Shown in pieces: positions 24,337 to 34,272 of a stretch of 64,000 bases of DNA. Positions within the stretch are counted from its first letter, which is position 1; the number at the start of each line of letters is the position of its first letter. The notes beneath the pieces were generated by a model. That model had not been told where the DNA came from and ran no database searches. It saw only the letters and a program-made list of their open reading frames with translations. This stretch comes from Roseovarius sp. (GTDB lineage: Bacteria; Pseudomonadota; Alphaproteobacteria; Rhodobacterales; Rhodobacteraceae). The stretch spans positions 186,001 through 250,000 of the forward strand of contig NZ_JAUCYU010000004.1 in assembly GCF_030373445.1 (NCBI RefSeq). Direction: 5' to 3'. A program made the position numbers and the translations under genes.

Positions 24337-24352
24337 TTTAGAATTGTTCTAA
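24337..24352. promoter_or_regulatory. Iron-control element (Irr box/ICE) upstream of mbfA
   Basis: TTTAGAATTGTTCTAA contains the perfect inverted repeat TTAGAA-TTG-TTCTAA, 17 bases before the mbfA start codon. This agrees with the ICE motif bound by the haem-sensing regulator Irr in alphaproteobacteria, and mbfA is a known member of that regulon. It should repress mbfA when iron is low. Confidence 0.8.
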
Positions 24353-24368
24353 TTCGAAAGGCTGTCAC

Positions 24369-25346
24369 ATGATTCCCGGAATGTCCTCCCGCCGCCGGTT
24401 TTCGGAGCTGAGCGAACAGGAAATCCTCGCCCTCGCCATATCCTCGGAAGAGGATGACGGGCGCATCTACCGGAGCTACGCCGAGATGCTGCGGGAGGAT
24501 TACCCGGATACCGCCCGCGTCTTCGACGGGATGGCGGAAGAGGAGGATGGCCACCGCAAGGCGCTGATAGAGCTGCACCGCAAGCGCTTCGGCGAGGTCA
24601 TCCCGCTCATTCGGCGCGAGCACGTGGCGGGGTATTACGCGCGGCGGCCGGTGTGGCTGGTGGAGAACCTCGGGATCGAGCGGATCCGCGAGGAAGCCGA
24701 GGCGATGGAGCGGGATGCGGAGGCGTTCTACCTCAAGGCGGCGGCCAACACGACGGATGCGGACACGCGGAAGCTGTTGGGTGATCTTGCAGCGGCGGAG
24801 GCGGGGCACCAGGACCGGGCCGGCGAGCTTGAGCAGGAACATCTCGACGAGGACGCCCGCGCCACCGAATCGCGCACCGCGCGGCGGCAGTTCGTGCTGA
24901 CATGGGTGCAGCCCGGGCTGGCCGGGCTGATGGACGGGTCGGTTTCGACGCTGGCGCCGATCTTTGCCACGGCCTTTGCCACGCAGGATACGTGGACCAC
25001 TTTCCTTGTCGGGCTGGCCGCCAGCGTGGGGGCGGGGATTTCCATGGGCTTCACCGAGGCCGCCAGCGACGATGGCGAGCTGTCGGGCCGGGGCAGCCCG
25101 GTGAAGCGCGGCATCGCCAGCGGGGTGATGACCACGGTGGGCGGGCTGGGCCACGCGCTGCCTTACCTGATCCCGGATTTCTGGACCGCGACGATCATCG
25201 CCTTCATCGTGGTGTTCGTGGAGCTGTGGGCGATCGCGTGGATCCAGAACCGGTACATGGAGACGCCGTTCTTCCGGGCGGCGTTCCAGGTGGTGCTGGG
25301 CGGCGCGCTGGTGTTCGCGGCCGGGGTGCTGATCGGGAGCGGGTAG
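24369..25346 (+). CDS. mbfA: Membrane-bound ferritin-like iron exporter MbfA
   Basis: A 325-residue protein made of an N-terminal ferritin-like/rubrerythrin domain (about residues 10-155) and a C-terminal VIT1-type membrane domain (about 170-325). The first domain has the iron ligands of ExxH pairs in MAEEEDGHRKALIELH and AAAEAGHQDRAGELE; the second has QPGLAGLMDGSVSTLAP and GAGISMGFTEAASDDGE. MbfA exports Fe2+ and protects against iron and peroxide stress. A perfect Irr-type box lies 17 bases upstream. Start is the ATG at 24369. Composite hairpins and a dispersed motif follow the stop. Confidence 0.95.
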   Translation: MIPGMSSRRRFSELSEQEILALAISSEEDDGRIYRSYAEMLREDYPDTARVFDGMAEEEDGHRKALIELHRKRFGEVIPLIRREHVAGYYARRPVWLVENLGIERIREEAEAMERDAEAFYLKAAANTTDADTRKLLGDLAAAEAGHQDRAGELEQEHLDEDARATESRTARRQFVLTWVQPGLAGLMDGSVSTLAPIFATAFATQDTWTTFLVGLAASVGAGISMGFTEAASDDGELSGRGSPVKRGIASGVMTTVGGLGHALPYLIPDFWTATIIAFIVVFVELWAIAWIQNRYMETPFFRAAFQVVLGGALVFAAGVLIGSG

Positions 25347-25381
25347 AGGGGGCTGTCTGCCCCCTCCTGGCCTGCGGCCAG
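25346..25381 (+). terminator. Two hairpins at the end of mbfA
   Basis: GAGGGGGC (25346-25353) pairs with GCCCCCTC (25359-25366); then CTGGCC (25367-25372) pairs with GGCCAG (25376-25381). They begin at the stop codon and lead into motif copy 2. A T run is lacking. Confidence 0.5.
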
Positions 25382-25385
25382 TTCA

Positions 25386-25414
25386 CCCCCGAGGATATTG
25401 CCGGCCAGAAGAAG
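25386..25414 (+). repeat. Dispersed intergenic motif, copy 2
   Basis: Core GAGGATATTGCCGGCCAGAA followed by GAAG; nearly identical to copy 3 (minus strand, 36750-36722). It lies between the mbfA hairpins and the convergent cupin gene. Confidence 0.65.
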
Positions 25415-25428
25415 CCTGGGCGGAGGGG

Positions 25429-25818
25429 CTAGTCGAGGTCGGTCTGGATCCAGCGGGGGGAATGGTGGATGTCGATGGTCTGGAGGCGGCCGGGGCCGGC
25501 ATTCTCGAACCTGTGGGGCTGGCCGGCCGGGGCGAGCAGGACGTCGCCGGCGGCGGCGTCCATCACCTCGTCGCCGATGAAGAAGCGGGCGTGGCCCATG
25601 ATGACCACGAAACTTTCGTCATAGGGATGGACGTGCAGGCACGGGCCTTCGCCGATCGTGTCGGTGGCGTAGGCGAGGATGGTGTTGGCGGAGCCGATGG
25701 CCTCGCCGGCCAATGAGCCGCGCCATGCGCGCGGGCCCGCGGTGTCGAAGGCCCGCGCCTTGACGGCGGGCCGGTCGTCGGGCGGGGCGGTGGCGGGGTC
25801 GTAGTCTCGGCGCGCCAT
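25429..25818 (-). CDS. Cupin domain protein
   Basis: A 129-residue protein with one cupin barrel: motif 1 CLHVHPYDESFVVIMGHARF (metal ligands His, His, Glu) and motif 2 DVLLAPAGQPHRFENAGPG (third His). Such proteins are small-molecule binding proteins or dioxygenase/isomerase-type enzymes. It begins immediately before the stop of the co-oriented DUF4287 gene, so the two form an operon. It ends 15 bases from motif copy 2. The precise role is unknown. Confidence 0.88.
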   Translation of the reverse strand: MARRDYDPATAPPDDRPAVKARAFDTAGPRAWRGSLAGEAIGSANTILAYATDTIGEGPCLHVHPYDESFVVIMGHARFFIGDEVMDAAAGDVLLAPAGQPHRFENAGPGRLQTIDIHHSPRWIQTDLD

Positions 25819-26028
25819 TCAGCCGGCATCCTCGCGCAGGGTGTCGGCGACGAGGGCATTGGCGTGGCCGTGGCCCATGCCGTGCTCCTGTTTCAGCCAT
25901 GTCACCAGTTCCATGTGCTTCTTGCCGGGCTGGGCGCGGATCAGGTCTTTCCATTCCGCGATGGGGCGCCCGTACTTGGCCTCGATGGAGGGGAAGTAGG
26001 AGGCCGGGCCCTTGATCTTGTCGGTCAT
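25819..26028 (-). CDS. DUF4287 domain protein
   Basis: A 69-residue protein. It starts MTDKIKGPASYFPSIEAKYG and continues PIAEWKDLIRAQPGKKHMEL, then LKQEHGMGHGHANALVAD, the DUF4287 signature found widely in bacteria as a single domain or fused to DUF5655. The function is unknown. It is the first gene of a two-gene operon with the cupin. ATG at 26028. Confidence 0.88.
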   Translation of the reverse strand: MTDKIKGPASYFPSIEAKYGRPIAEWKDLIRAQPGKKHMELVTWLKQEHGMGHGHANALVADTLREDAG

Positions 26029-26247
26029 CGTGTCTGCCTTTCATCGCCGGGCCACCTGCCCGGCTGCGGCAAGCTATAGCGGTTTCGCGGTCCGGCCGGG
26101 GTGATTTCTTTTCTCCCGGCGGCTGGGCGCGGGTGGTTGCAACGGTTTGTTAACCATTGCCGGTCCAAGCTGGCGGGGCGGCCGATGCAGGGGTGCGGCT
26201 GGCCGCGCAAGGGCAGGCCCGGTGCGACATCCCAATGCGCCGGGCAG

Positions 26248-26276
26248 AAGGGGGCAGGGCGGCGCGCTGCCCCCTT
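26248..26276. repeat. GC-rich hairpin upstream of the AEC transporter gene
   Basis: AAGGGGGCAG (26248-26257) pairs with CTGCCCCCTT (26267-26276), 40 bases before the AEC start codon. The rest of the 288-base spacer (26029-26316) holds no gene that I can support. Confidence 0.5.
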
Positions 26277-26316
26277 TCCATTTGCGCCGCCGGTGAGGCG
26301 TGCTAACAAGCGGGCG

Positions 26317-27249
26317 ATGCTGGAAATTTTCTTACAGACCCTGCCCTTCTTCTGCGTGATCGGCCTTGGCTTCGGGGCCGGGCGCACCGGCTTTTTCACC
26401 GAGGAGGCGACGGCGTGGCTGACCAAGTTCGTCTTCTACTTCGCGCTGTCGGCGATGCTGTTCCGGTTCTCGGCGAACCTGTCCTTCGGCGAGGTGTTCA
26501 ACATGCGCTTCATCGCCGCCTACCTGTGGGCCACGGCCTTCGTCTATGGCGTGGTGATGATGGCGGCGTTCCTGCGCGGTGCCTCGATCGAGGAGGCGGC
26601 GTTCGAATCGCAATGCGGGGTGATCGGGAACGTGGGGTTCCTTGGCGTGCCGATGCTGACGCTCTTGATGGGCGAGGCGGCGATCGGGTCGGTGATGCTG
26701 GTGCTGTCGATCGACCTGATCGTGTTCGGCTCGCTGGTGGTGATCCTGGTGACCGGGTCGCGTGACGGGGCCGTGGGACTGGGCGCGCTGAAGACGGTGG
26801 GCCTGGGCCTGCTGAAGAACCCGATGATCGTGTCGATCGTGCTGGGGCTGGGTTGGTCGGCGCTGAGGCTGCCGATCCCCGGGGTGATGAACGATTTCCT
26901 GTCGCTTCTGGGGGGCGCGGCGACCCCCGGGGCATTGTTCGCCATCGGCGCGTCGCTGGCCACGAAGAAGGCCGAGCGGCCGCTGATCGCCGGCTGGCTG
27001 AGCTTCAGCAAGCTGGTGCTACACCCCGGCGCGGTGGCGTTCTCGGCGCTGATCCTGTTCCCGGTGGAGCCCTATGCCGCCGCCGTGATGATCGCCGCGG
27101 CGGCACTGCCGGTGGCGGGGAACGTGTATATCCTGGCCGAGCATTACCGGATCGCGCCGCAGCGGGTTTCGGCGTCGATCCTGATCTCGACGGCGCTGGC
27201 GGTGGTCACGGTGTCGCTGGTGATCGGCTGGGTGGGGCAGCTTTACTGA
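26317..27249 (+). CDS. AEC family (auxin-efflux-carrier type) transporter
   Basis: A 310-residue inner-membrane protein with ten helices arranged as two inverted five-helix units. Typical motifs: LEIFLQTLPFFCVIGLGFGA at the start, QCGVIGNVGFLGVPMLTLLMG in the fourth helix (the conserved N and P of AEC carriers) and TPGALFAIGASLATKKAERP in the second half. Bacterial members move dicarboxylates or related organic anions. The ATG at 26317 starts the first helix. The downstream nitroreductase gene follows at 13 bases, so they may be cotranscribed. Confidence 0.92.
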   Translation: MLEIFLQTLPFFCVIGLGFGAGRTGFFTEEATAWLTKFVFYFALSAMLFRFSANLSFGEVFNMRFIAAYLWATAFVYGVVMMAAFLRGASIEEAAFESQCGVIGNVGFLGVPMLTLLMGEAAIGSVMLVLSIDLIVFGSLVVILVTGSRDGAVGLGALKTVGLGLLKNPMIVSIVLGLGWSALRLPIPGVMNDFLSLLGGAATPGALFAIGASLATKKAERPLIAGWLSFSKLVLHPGAVAFSALILFPVEPYAAAVMIAAAALPVAGNVYILAEHYRIAPQRVSASILISTALAVVTVSLVIGWVGQLY

Positions 27250-27262
27250 AAGGATCGGTCGC

Positions 27263-27973
<711 letters not shown>

Positions 27974-27976
27974 ACC

Positions 27977-28810
27977 ATGGAAACCGTTTCCGAGAACGCC
28001 TGTTTCGGCGGGGTCCAAGGGGTGTACAAGCACGCCTCGGAGGCCTGCAACTGCGACATGACCTTTGGCCTGTTCCTGCCGGAAGAGGCGAAGGACGGCC
28101 CGGTGCCGGTGCTGTGGTACCTGTCGGGGCTGACCTGCACGCATGAGAATGCGATGACCAAGGCGGGCGCGCAGGGCTGGGCGGCCGAGCAGGGGATCGC
28201 TTTGGTGTTCCCCGATACGAGCCCGCGCGGCGAGGACGTGGCCGACGAGGATTCGTTCGACATGGGCCAGGGGGCGGGGTTCTACGTGAACGCCACGCAG
28301 GACCCGTGGGCGAAGCATTTCCGGATGTGGGATTACGTCGGCGAGGAGCTGCCGGAGCTGGTGGCGAAAGAGTTTGCCATCGATGCAAGCCGGCAGGGCA
28401 TCACCGGGCATTCGATGGGCGGGCATGGCGCGCTGACGCTGGCGATGGGGCTGAAGGGGCGGTATCGCTCGGTCTCGGCCTTCGCGCCGATCTGCCATCC
28501 GACGGCGAGCGACTGGGGCCGGAAGCAATTGGGCGGTTACCTGGGCGATGACGAGGCCGTGTGGGCCGCGCATGATGCGACGCTGCTGATGCGGGAGAAC
28601 GGGTTCGACGGGCCGATCCTGACGGATACCGGGACGAAGGACCAGTTCTACAAGTTGCTGAACACCCATGACTTTGCCCATGCCGTGGCCGAGCGCGGGC
28701 AGCAGGCCAATTTGCGGCTGCAGCCGGGGTATGACCATAGTTACTTCTTCGTCTCGACCTTCATGGAGGACCACGTGAGCTTCCATGCCGAGGCGCTTTA
28801 TGCGGGCTGA
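27977..28810 (+). CDS. fghA: S-formylglutathione hydrolase
   Basis: A 277-residue esterase D-type serine hydrolase. It releases formate and glutathione from S-formylglutathione in formaldehyde detoxification. The nucleophile Ser lies in GITGHSMGGHGALTLAM (about residue 148), the acid Asp in TDTGTKDQFYK and the His in GYDHSYFFVSTF. The conserved PVLWYLSGLTCTHENAMTKA is the oxyanion and glutathione side. The partner dehydrogenase is not in this window. It sits three bases behind the nitroreductase gene. Confidence 0.96.
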   Translation: METVSENACFGGVQGVYKHASEACNCDMTFGLFLPEEAKDGPVPVLWYLSGLTCTHENAMTKAGAQGWAAEQGIALVFPDTSPRGEDVADEDSFDMGQGAGFYVNATQDPWAKHFRMWDYVGEELPELVAKEFAIDASRQGITGHSMGGHGALTLAMGLKGRYRSVSAFAPICHPTASDWGRKQLGGYLGDDEAVWAAHDATLLMRENGFDGPILTDTGTKDQFYKLLNTHDFAHAVAERGQQANLRLQPGYDHSYFFVSTFMEDHVSFHAEALYAG

Positions 28811-28879
28811 TCAGCCCCTAGACTGTCGGGCCACTGTGTTGCGGCCCGGCTCACCCGCCGATTTTGGGAAGGATATTGC

Positions 28880-30325
28880 ATGAGCCATTACGACCTCATC
28901 ATCATCGGTTCCGGCCCCGCCGGGCGGTCGGCCGCGATCCAGGCGGGAAAGCTGAAGCGGCGGGTGCTGGTGATCGACCGGCGCGACCGCTTGGGCGGCG
29001 TGTCGGTGCATACCGGGACGATCCCGTCGAAGACGCTGCGGGAGACGGTGCTGAACCTCTCCGGCTGGCGTGAGCGGAGCTTTTACGGCCGGTCCTACCG
29101 GGTGAAGGAGGATATCGGGGCGCAGGACCTCAAGTCGCGGCTGCACAAGACGCTCGATTACGAGGTCGATATCCTCGAACACCAGTTCAACCGGAACCAT
29201 GTGGACACGCTGAACGGCATGGCGAAGTTCATCGGCCCGAACGAGGTGGAGGTGGCCACCGAGGCGGGCGAGGTCAGCCGGCTGACCGCCGACAGGTTCC
29301 TGATCTCGACCGGGACAAAGACCTACCGGCCGGATTACGTGCCCTTCAACGGCTCGACCATCGTCGACAGCGACGAGTTCCTGGAGCTGGCGCAGATCCC
29401 GCGGAGCCTTGTGGTGGTGGGCGCGGGGGTGATCGGGGTGGAATATGCCACCATGTTCTCGGCGCTCGACGTGCGGGTGACGCTGATCGAGCCGCGGGAT
29501 ACGTTCCTTGATTTCATCGACACGCGCATCATCCAGGAATTCACCCACCAGATCCGGGATAACGGGGTCGATTTGCGCCTTGGGTCGGCCATCGAGCAGA
29601 TCGAAGATGCCGGGAAGCATGTCGAGGTGAGCATGGCCAACGGGCGGCATGTGCGGGCCGAGATGCTGCTCTTTGCCGCCGGGCGGATGGGGGCGACGGA
29701 GAAGCTGAACCTCGACGCCGTGGGGATCGGGACCGACCATCGCGGGCGGATCGAGGTGGACCGGAAGAGTTACCAGACGTCGGTTGGGCATATCTACGCG
29801 GCCGGTGACGTGATCGGGCATCCGAGCCTTGCGTCGACCTCGATCCAGCAGGGGCGGATCGCGGCGTGCCATGCGCTGGACACGCCGACGCTGCCGGAAA
29901 GCCCGTGGTTTCCTTATGGCATCTACTCGGTGCCGGAGATTTCCACCTGTGGCATGTCCGAGGAAGAGATGCAGGAGCGGGGCATTCCCTACGAGGTGGG
30001 CGTGGCCCGGTTCCGCGAGACCAGCCGGGGGCATATCATGGGGCTGGAGCACGGGATGCTGAAGATGCTGTTCAGCCTCAAGACCCGGCGCGTGCTGGGC
30101 GTGCAGATCGTGGGCGAGGGGGCGACGGAACTCATTCACATCGCGCAGGCGGTGCTGAACCTGAAAGGGACGGTGGATTACTTCGTGCAGAACACGTTCA
30201 ACTACCCGACGCTGGCCGAGGCCTACAAGATCGCCGGGCTGGATGCGTTCAACCGGATGCCCATCCCCGAGGCGTACAAGGTGAAGCGGGAAGCGGAGAA
30301 GAAGCCAAAGGCGAAGAAGGCGTGA
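28880..30325 (+). CDS. sthA: Si-specific (soluble) NAD(P)+ transhydrogenase
   Basis: A 481-residue FAD flavoprotein that passes hydride between NADPH and NAD+. The N-terminal FAD motif is [19 protein letters not shown]. The disulfide motif of dithiol reductases is replaced by [20 protein letters not shown], the mark of SthA. The NAD-binding motif is [19 protein letters not shown] (about residue 175), and the dimer domain starts [19 protein letters not shown]. The Lys-rich tail ([11 protein letters not shown]) is unusual but short. Its stop overlaps the start of the next gene. Confidence 0.97.
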   Translation: MSHYDLIIIGSGPAGRSAAIQAGKLKRRVLVIDRRDRLGGVSVHTGTIPSKTLRETVLNLSGWRERSFYGRSYRVKEDIGAQDLKSRLHKTLDYEVDILEHQFNRNHVDTLNGMAKFIGPNEVEVATEAGEVSRLTADRFLISTGTKTYRPDYVPFNGSTIVDSDEFLELAQIPRSLVVVGAGVIGVEYATMFSALDVRVTLIEPRDTFLDFIDTRIIQEFTHQIRDNGVDLRLGSAIEQIEDAGKHVEVSMANGRHVRAEMLLFAAGRMGATEKLNLDAVGIGTDHRGRIEVDRKSYQTSVGHIYAAGDVIGHPSLASTSIQQGRIAACHALDTPTLPESPWFPYGIYSVPEISTCGMSEEEMQERGIPYEVGVARFRETSRGHIMGLEHGMLKMLFSLKTRRVLGVQIVGEGATELIHIAQAVLNLKGTVDYFVQNTFNYPTLAEAYKIAGLDAFNRMPIPEAYKVKREAEKKPKAKKA

Positions 30326-30765
30326 TCTACGTCGATGCCGATGCCTGCCCGGTGAAGGCGGAGGTGGAGCGGGTGGCCACGCGGCACGGCGTGGGCGTGA
30401 AGATGGTGTCGAATGGCGGCATCCGGCCGTCGGCCAACCCGGCCGTCGAAACCGTGATCGTGCCGGAGGGGCCGGACGAGGCCGACAAGTGGATCGCCGA
30501 GCGGGCCGGGGCGGGCGACGTGGTGATCACGGGGGATATTCCGTTGGCAGCGAGGTGTGTCGAGGGTGGCGCGCTGGTGCTGAAGCCCAATGGCGAGGCG
30601 CTGACCGAGCGCAACGTGGGTTCGGCGCTGGCCACGCGCGACCTGATGAGCGACCTGCGCGCCGCCGATCCGTTCCGGCAGGGCGGCGGCAAGGGGTTCA
30701 CCAAGGCCGACCGGTCAAGGTTTCTCGACGCGCTGGAGCGGGCGCTTCGGCAGGCGGCGCGCTGA
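30322..30765 (+). CDS. YaiI/YqxD (DUF188) family protein
   Basis: A 147-residue protein of the YaiI/YqxD family. It starts [20 protein letters not shown] and contains [20 protein letters not shown] and [17 protein letters not shown], the full family pattern. It has a PIN-like fold with clustered Asp residues, so nuclease activity is possible but unproven. The GTG start overlaps the sthA stop by four bases, indicating translational coupling. Confidence 0.93.
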   Translation: MIYVDADACPVKAEVERVATRHGVGVKMVSNGGIRPSANPAVETVIVPEGPDEADKWIAERAGAGDVVITGDIPLAARCVEGGALVLKPNGEALTERNVGSALATRDLMSDLRAADPFRQGGGKGFTKADRSRFLDALERALRQAAR

Positions 30766-30841
30766 GCCATTTTTCCGGGGCGCGGCGCTTTACAATCCCC
30801 GCCTGCTCCCGTTTGTTGCCGGGGACAGCGAACGGGACTTC

Positions 30842-31804
30842 ATGACACAGGTTTCCATAGAACGGACGAACCTGGTGGGCGCGCTCTGTGCGTTCACGGC
30901 GGCGCTGTGCTTTTCGCTCAACGACGTGGCGATCAAGTTCGTTTCGGACGATTACGCGCTGCACCAGGTGGTGTTCCTGCGGGCGCTGGTGGGCATTCCG
31001 ACCTTCCTGGTCCTCGTGATGCCGTTCTTTGGCGGGATCAATGTGTTCCGCACGCGGCGGCCGCTGGCCCATGCCGCGCGGGGTCTTTGCGTGGTGTTCG
31101 CCAACTCCTTCCTGTTCCTCGGGCTGGCCGCCCTTCCGATTGCCGACGCGGTGGCGATCTTCTTCGTCTCGCCGCTGGTCATCACCGTCTTCTCGGTGAT
31201 CTTCCTGCGCGAACGGGTGGGCGCGCGGCGCTGGGCGGCCATCGCGGTGGGGTTCGTGGGGGTGCTGCTGATCGCCAAGCCGGGCACGTCGGCGTTTCAG
31301 TTGGCTTCGGTCTTCCCGATGATCGCGGCCTCGCTTTACGCGGTGATGCACATCATCGCCCGGCGGATCGGCGACACGGAAAGTGCCGCGACCATGGCGA
31401 TCTATTCGCAAAGCTGCTTCCTGGTCGTCAGTGCGGCCATCGGGCTGAGCATCGGCGACGGCAAGCTTGCGGAGATGGCGCCCGCGGACCTTGATTTCCT
31501 TCTGCGGGCCTGGGCGCCGGTGGATCCGTCGGATATCCCGATCTTCGTCCTTCTGGGCCTCAGCGGGCTGGCGGGCGTCCTTTTCATCAGCCAGGCCTAC
31601 CGGCTGAGCGAGGCGGCCTTTGCCGCGCCGTTCGAATATGTTTCGATGCCGATGGCGATCCTGTGGGGGGTCACGGTGTTCGGCACGTGGCCCGACGCCG
31701 TGGCCTGGGCCGGCATCGCGCTGATCCTCGGGTCGGGGCTTTACCTTGTCTGGCGCGAGTCGCGCAAAGGCACCCACGTGGCCGATGGGCCGGTCAGGAG
31801 ATAG
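30842..31804 (+). CDS. DMT superfamily transporter (EamA type)
   Basis: A 320-residue membrane protein with ten helices in two EamA repeats. First repeat: ALCFSLNDVAIKFVSDDYAL, FANSFLFLGLAALPIADAVA and FFVSPLVITVFSVIFLRERV. Second repeat: GVLFISQAYRLSEAAFAAPF and EYVSMPMAILWGVTVFG. It exports an unknown metabolite. A run of four genes (DMT, HAD, ornithine-cyclodeaminase-like, hydrolase) with small gaps or overlaps follows, so they may be an operon. Confidence 0.9.
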   Translation: MTQVSIERTNLVGALCAFTAALCFSLNDVAIKFVSDDYALHQVVFLRALVGIPTFLVLVMPFFGGINVFRTRRPLAHAARGLCVVFANSFLFLGLAALPIADAVAIFFVSPLVITVFSVIFLRERVGARRWAAIAVGFVGVLLIAKPGTSAFQLASVFPMIAASLYAVMHIIARRIGDTESAATMAIYSQSCFLVVSAAIGLSIGDGKLAEMAPADLDFLLRAWAPVDPSDIPIFVLLGLSGLAGVLFISQAYRLSEAAFAAPFEYVSMPMAILWGVTVFGTWPDAVAWAGIALILGSGLYLVWRESRKGTHVADGPVRR

Positions 31805-31813
31805 GAGCGTTTC

Positions 31814-32434
31814 ATGGCGATCAACGCGGTGATTTTCGACATCGGCAACGTGCTGATCGAGTGGCAGCCGGAGAAGTATTTCGACCGGGTGCTGGGAAAG
31901 GCCAAGCGCCGGGAGATGTTCGGCGAGGTCGATATTCACGGGATGATGGTGAAGATCGATGCCGGCAATGTCTTTGCCGACGTGGTGGAAGACACCGCCT
32001 GGGCGCATTCGAAGTGGCGGCAGGAGGTACTGAAGTTCCGCTGGAAGTGGACGGAGATTGCCCAACCGGAGATCCCGGACTCGGTGAAGCTTCTGCGGGC
32101 GCTGAGGGCGAAGGGCGTGCCGGTCTTCGCGCTGAGCAATTTCGGCAAGGAGAACTTTCCGCTGAGCGAGGCGCAGTTTCCCTTCCTCAAGGAATTCGAC
32201 CGCCGATATATTTCCGGCGAGATGAAGATGATCAAGCCCGACCCAGAGATCTACGCCGCCGTCGAGGCCGATTGCGGGCTTGACCCGGAGACGCTGTTCT
32301 TCACCGATGACCGCGAGGACAATATCGCCGCCGCCGCCGCGCGCGGCTGGCAGACACACCGTTTCGAAACGCCCGAGGGGCTGGCCCGGCGGCTGGTCGA
32401 AGAGGGGCTTCTGACGCAGGAGAATATCGCATGA
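31814..32434 (+). CDS. HAD superfamily hydrolase
   Basis: A 206-residue HAD-IA type protein. Motif I is AVIFDIGNVLIEW, with Asn where most phosphatases have the second Asp, as in YihX-type members. Motif II is VFALSNFGKEN, and motif III/IV is KMIKPDPEIYAAV with LFFTDDREDNIAAAAARGW. It is probably a small phosphatase acting on sugar phosphates or similar. Its stop overlaps the ATG of the following gene by four bases. Confidence 0.9.
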   Translation: MAINAVIFDIGNVLIEWQPEKYFDRVLGKAKRREMFGEVDIHGMMVKIDAGNVFADVVEDTAWAHSKWRQEVLKFRWKWTEIAQPEIPDSVKLLRALRAKGVPVFALSNFGKENFPLSEAQFPFLKEFDRRYISGEMKMIKPDPEIYAAVEADCGLDPETLFFTDDREDNIAAAAARGWQTHRFETPEGLARRLVEEGLLTQENIA

Positions 32435-33348
32435 GTGTCACCATGATCCCGTTCGAAGAGGGCGAGAAACATCTCGACTGGATGAAGCTGTGCGCGGCGT
32501 TCGAGGCCGGGCACAGGCTGCCCAAGGCCGAGATCGGGGATACGTTCTTGTACCGCGATCCCGACACGCTTCTGTCGCGCTCGGCGTGGATCGACGGCAT
32601 GGGGCTGGCGGTGAAATCGGCGACGATCTTTCCGGGCAATCCCAAGGCCGGCAAGCCGATGATCCACGGGTCTGTCTGTGTCTTCGGTGATGGGGACGGG
32701 CAGCTCGAGGCGGTGATCGATTTTCACCTCGTGACCAAGTGGAAGACGGCCGGCGACAGCCTTTACGCCGCGACGCAACTGGCCCGGCCCGACAGCGAGA
32801 ATATCCTGATCGTCGGCGCCGGCACGGTGGGCCGGTCGCTGTTCCAGGCCTATTCCACCGCCTTCCCGAAGGCGCGCTTCACGGTGTGGAATCGCACCCG
32901 CAAGAATGCCGAAGCGATGGTGGAAGACTGCCCCGGGTTGCAGGTGGCCGATGATCTGGAGGCGGCGGTTGGCGCGGCCGATATCGTCACCTCCGCCACG
33001 ATGTCGACCGAACCACTGTTGAAGGGGGAATGGTTCCGCCCCGGACAGCATGTCGACCTGATCGGCGCCTACCGCCCGGACATGCGCGAGGTGGATGACG
33101 ACGCGCTCAAGCGGGCGCGCGTCTTCGTCGACAGCTACGACACGACGGTGGGCCATATCGGCGAGATCAAGATCCCGCTCGAGGCGGGGGTGATCGCGCG
33201 CGACGACCTTGTCGCCGATTACTACGAGCCGGGGAAATTCAAACGTGAGAGCGACGACGAGATCACGCTTTTCAAGAACGGCGGCGGCGCGCATCTCGAC
33301 CTGATGACCAGCCGCTACATCCTCGACGCCTGGGCCGCCGCGCAATGA
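32431..33348 (+). CDS. Ornithine cyclodeaminase/mu-crystallin family protein
   Basis: A 305-residue NAD(P)-dependent enzyme. The N-terminal part includes IDGMGLAVKSATIFPGNPKA (the loop with the substrate-binding Lys) and the Rossmann motif is NILIVGAGTVGRSLFQAYST (about residue 128). DIVTSATMSTEPLL and HVDLIGAYRPDMREVD complete the family pattern. It may be an ornithine cyclodeaminase, an alanine dehydrogenase or a cyclic imino-acid reductase; neighbours do not settle this. ATGA overlaps on both sides tie it to the HAD and hydrolase genes. Confidence 0.9.
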   Translation: MSVTMIPFEEGEKHLDWMKLCAAFEAGHRLPKAEIGDTFLYRDPDTLLSRSAWIDGMGLAVKSATIFPGNPKAGKPMIHGSVCVFGDGDGQLEAVIDFHLVTKWKTAGDSLYAATQLARPDSENILIVGAGTVGRSLFQAYSTAFPKARFTVWNRTRKNAEAMVEDCPGLQVADDLEAAVGAADIVTSATMSTEPLLKGEWFRPGQHVDLIGAYRPDMREVDDDALKRARVFVDSYDTTVGHIGEIKIPLEAGVIARDDLVADYYEPGKFKRESDDEITLFKNGGGAHLDLMTSRYILDAWAAAQ

Positions 33349-34262
33349 CCTGGTGGGCCGTCATCGCCATCATCGCGGCCGTGGCGATCTGGCCCTTCGC
33401 GGTCGAGGCGTTGCGGCCCCGGATGAACCGAACCCGGCGGGAGGCCGCGCCGGGGCAGTTCGCCACCCTGTCGCAGGGTGTCACCCATTACCAATGGTTC
33501 GGGCCGGAGGACGGGCCTGTGGCCGTCTGTGTTCACGGGCTGACGACGCCCTCTTTCGTCTGGGGGCCGATCGCGGAAGATCTGGCGCAGTCAGGCTATC
33601 GCGTGCTGACCTACGATCTCTACGGCCGCGGCTTTTCCGACAGGCCGAGGGGCGCGCAGGACAGCGCGTTCTTCATCCGCCAGCTCGACGAGTTGCTCGA
33701 GGACCAAGGGGTGACGGGCGAGATCACGCTGCTGGGCTATTCCATGGGCGGCGCCATCGTCTCGGCTTTCGCGGCACAGCAGGCGGGGCGCCTGCGACAG
33801 CTTGTGCTGCTGGCGCCGGCGGGGTTGGGCCATGACCTTGGGCCGGTGGCGGACATGGCGGTGAAGTACAATTTCCTTGGCCGCTGGATGATGCTGGGGT
33901 TCTATGCCAAGTCGCTGCGCCGGGCGACGGAATCCGAGCGCGGGGGGCACGAACGCGTCGACCGGATCGTCGACCTGCAGATCGCCGAGACCCGGTTGAA
34001 AGGGTTTGCGCCTGCGGTGCTGTCCTCGCTGCGGGGCATTCTCGACGAGGATCTCGAAGACGCCCACCGCACCATTGCCGGGGCCGGGGTGCCCGTGCTG
34101 GCGATCTGGGGCGAGAAGGATGATGTGATCCCGCTGACCTGCAAGGATACGCTGTCGGAGTGGAACCCGCAGGCCCGGCAGGCCGTGGTCCCGGATGCCG
34201 GTCATGCGCTGGCCTATACGCACCCCGATGCGGTCATGGCGGCGACGAAGCAGGTGCTCTGA
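33345..34262 (+). CDS. Alpha/beta hydrolase with N-terminal membrane anchor
   Basis: A 305-residue alpha/beta hydrolase. The first about 20 residues (MTWWAVIAIIAAVAIWPFAV) form a hydrophobic anchor or uncleaved signal. The hydrolase core has the oxyanion loop VCVHGLTTPSFVWGPI, LTYDLYGRGFSDRP, the nucleophile elbow LLGYSMGGAIVSAF (Ser near residue 132), the acid region AIWGEKDDVIPL and the His in PDAGHALAYTHP. The substrate is unknown. Its ATG overlaps the preceding gene's stop, and it converges with the MFS gene. Confidence 0.92.
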   Translation: MTWWAVIAIIAAVAIWPFAVEALRPRMNRTRREAAPGQFATLSQGVTHYQWFGPEDGPVAVCVHGLTTPSFVWGPIAEDLAQSGYRVLTYDLYGRGFSDRPRGAQDSAFFIRQLDELLEDQGVTGEITLLGYSMGGAIVSAFAAQQAGRLRQLVLLAPAGLGHDLGPVADMAVKYNFLGRWMMLGFYAKSLRRATESERGGHERVDRIVDLQIAETRLKGFAPAVLSSLRGILDEDLEDAHRTIAGAGVPVLAIWGEKDDVIPLTCKDTLSEWNPQARQAVVPDAGHALAYTHPDAVMAATKQVL

Positions 34263-34272
34263 CGGCGCGGTA

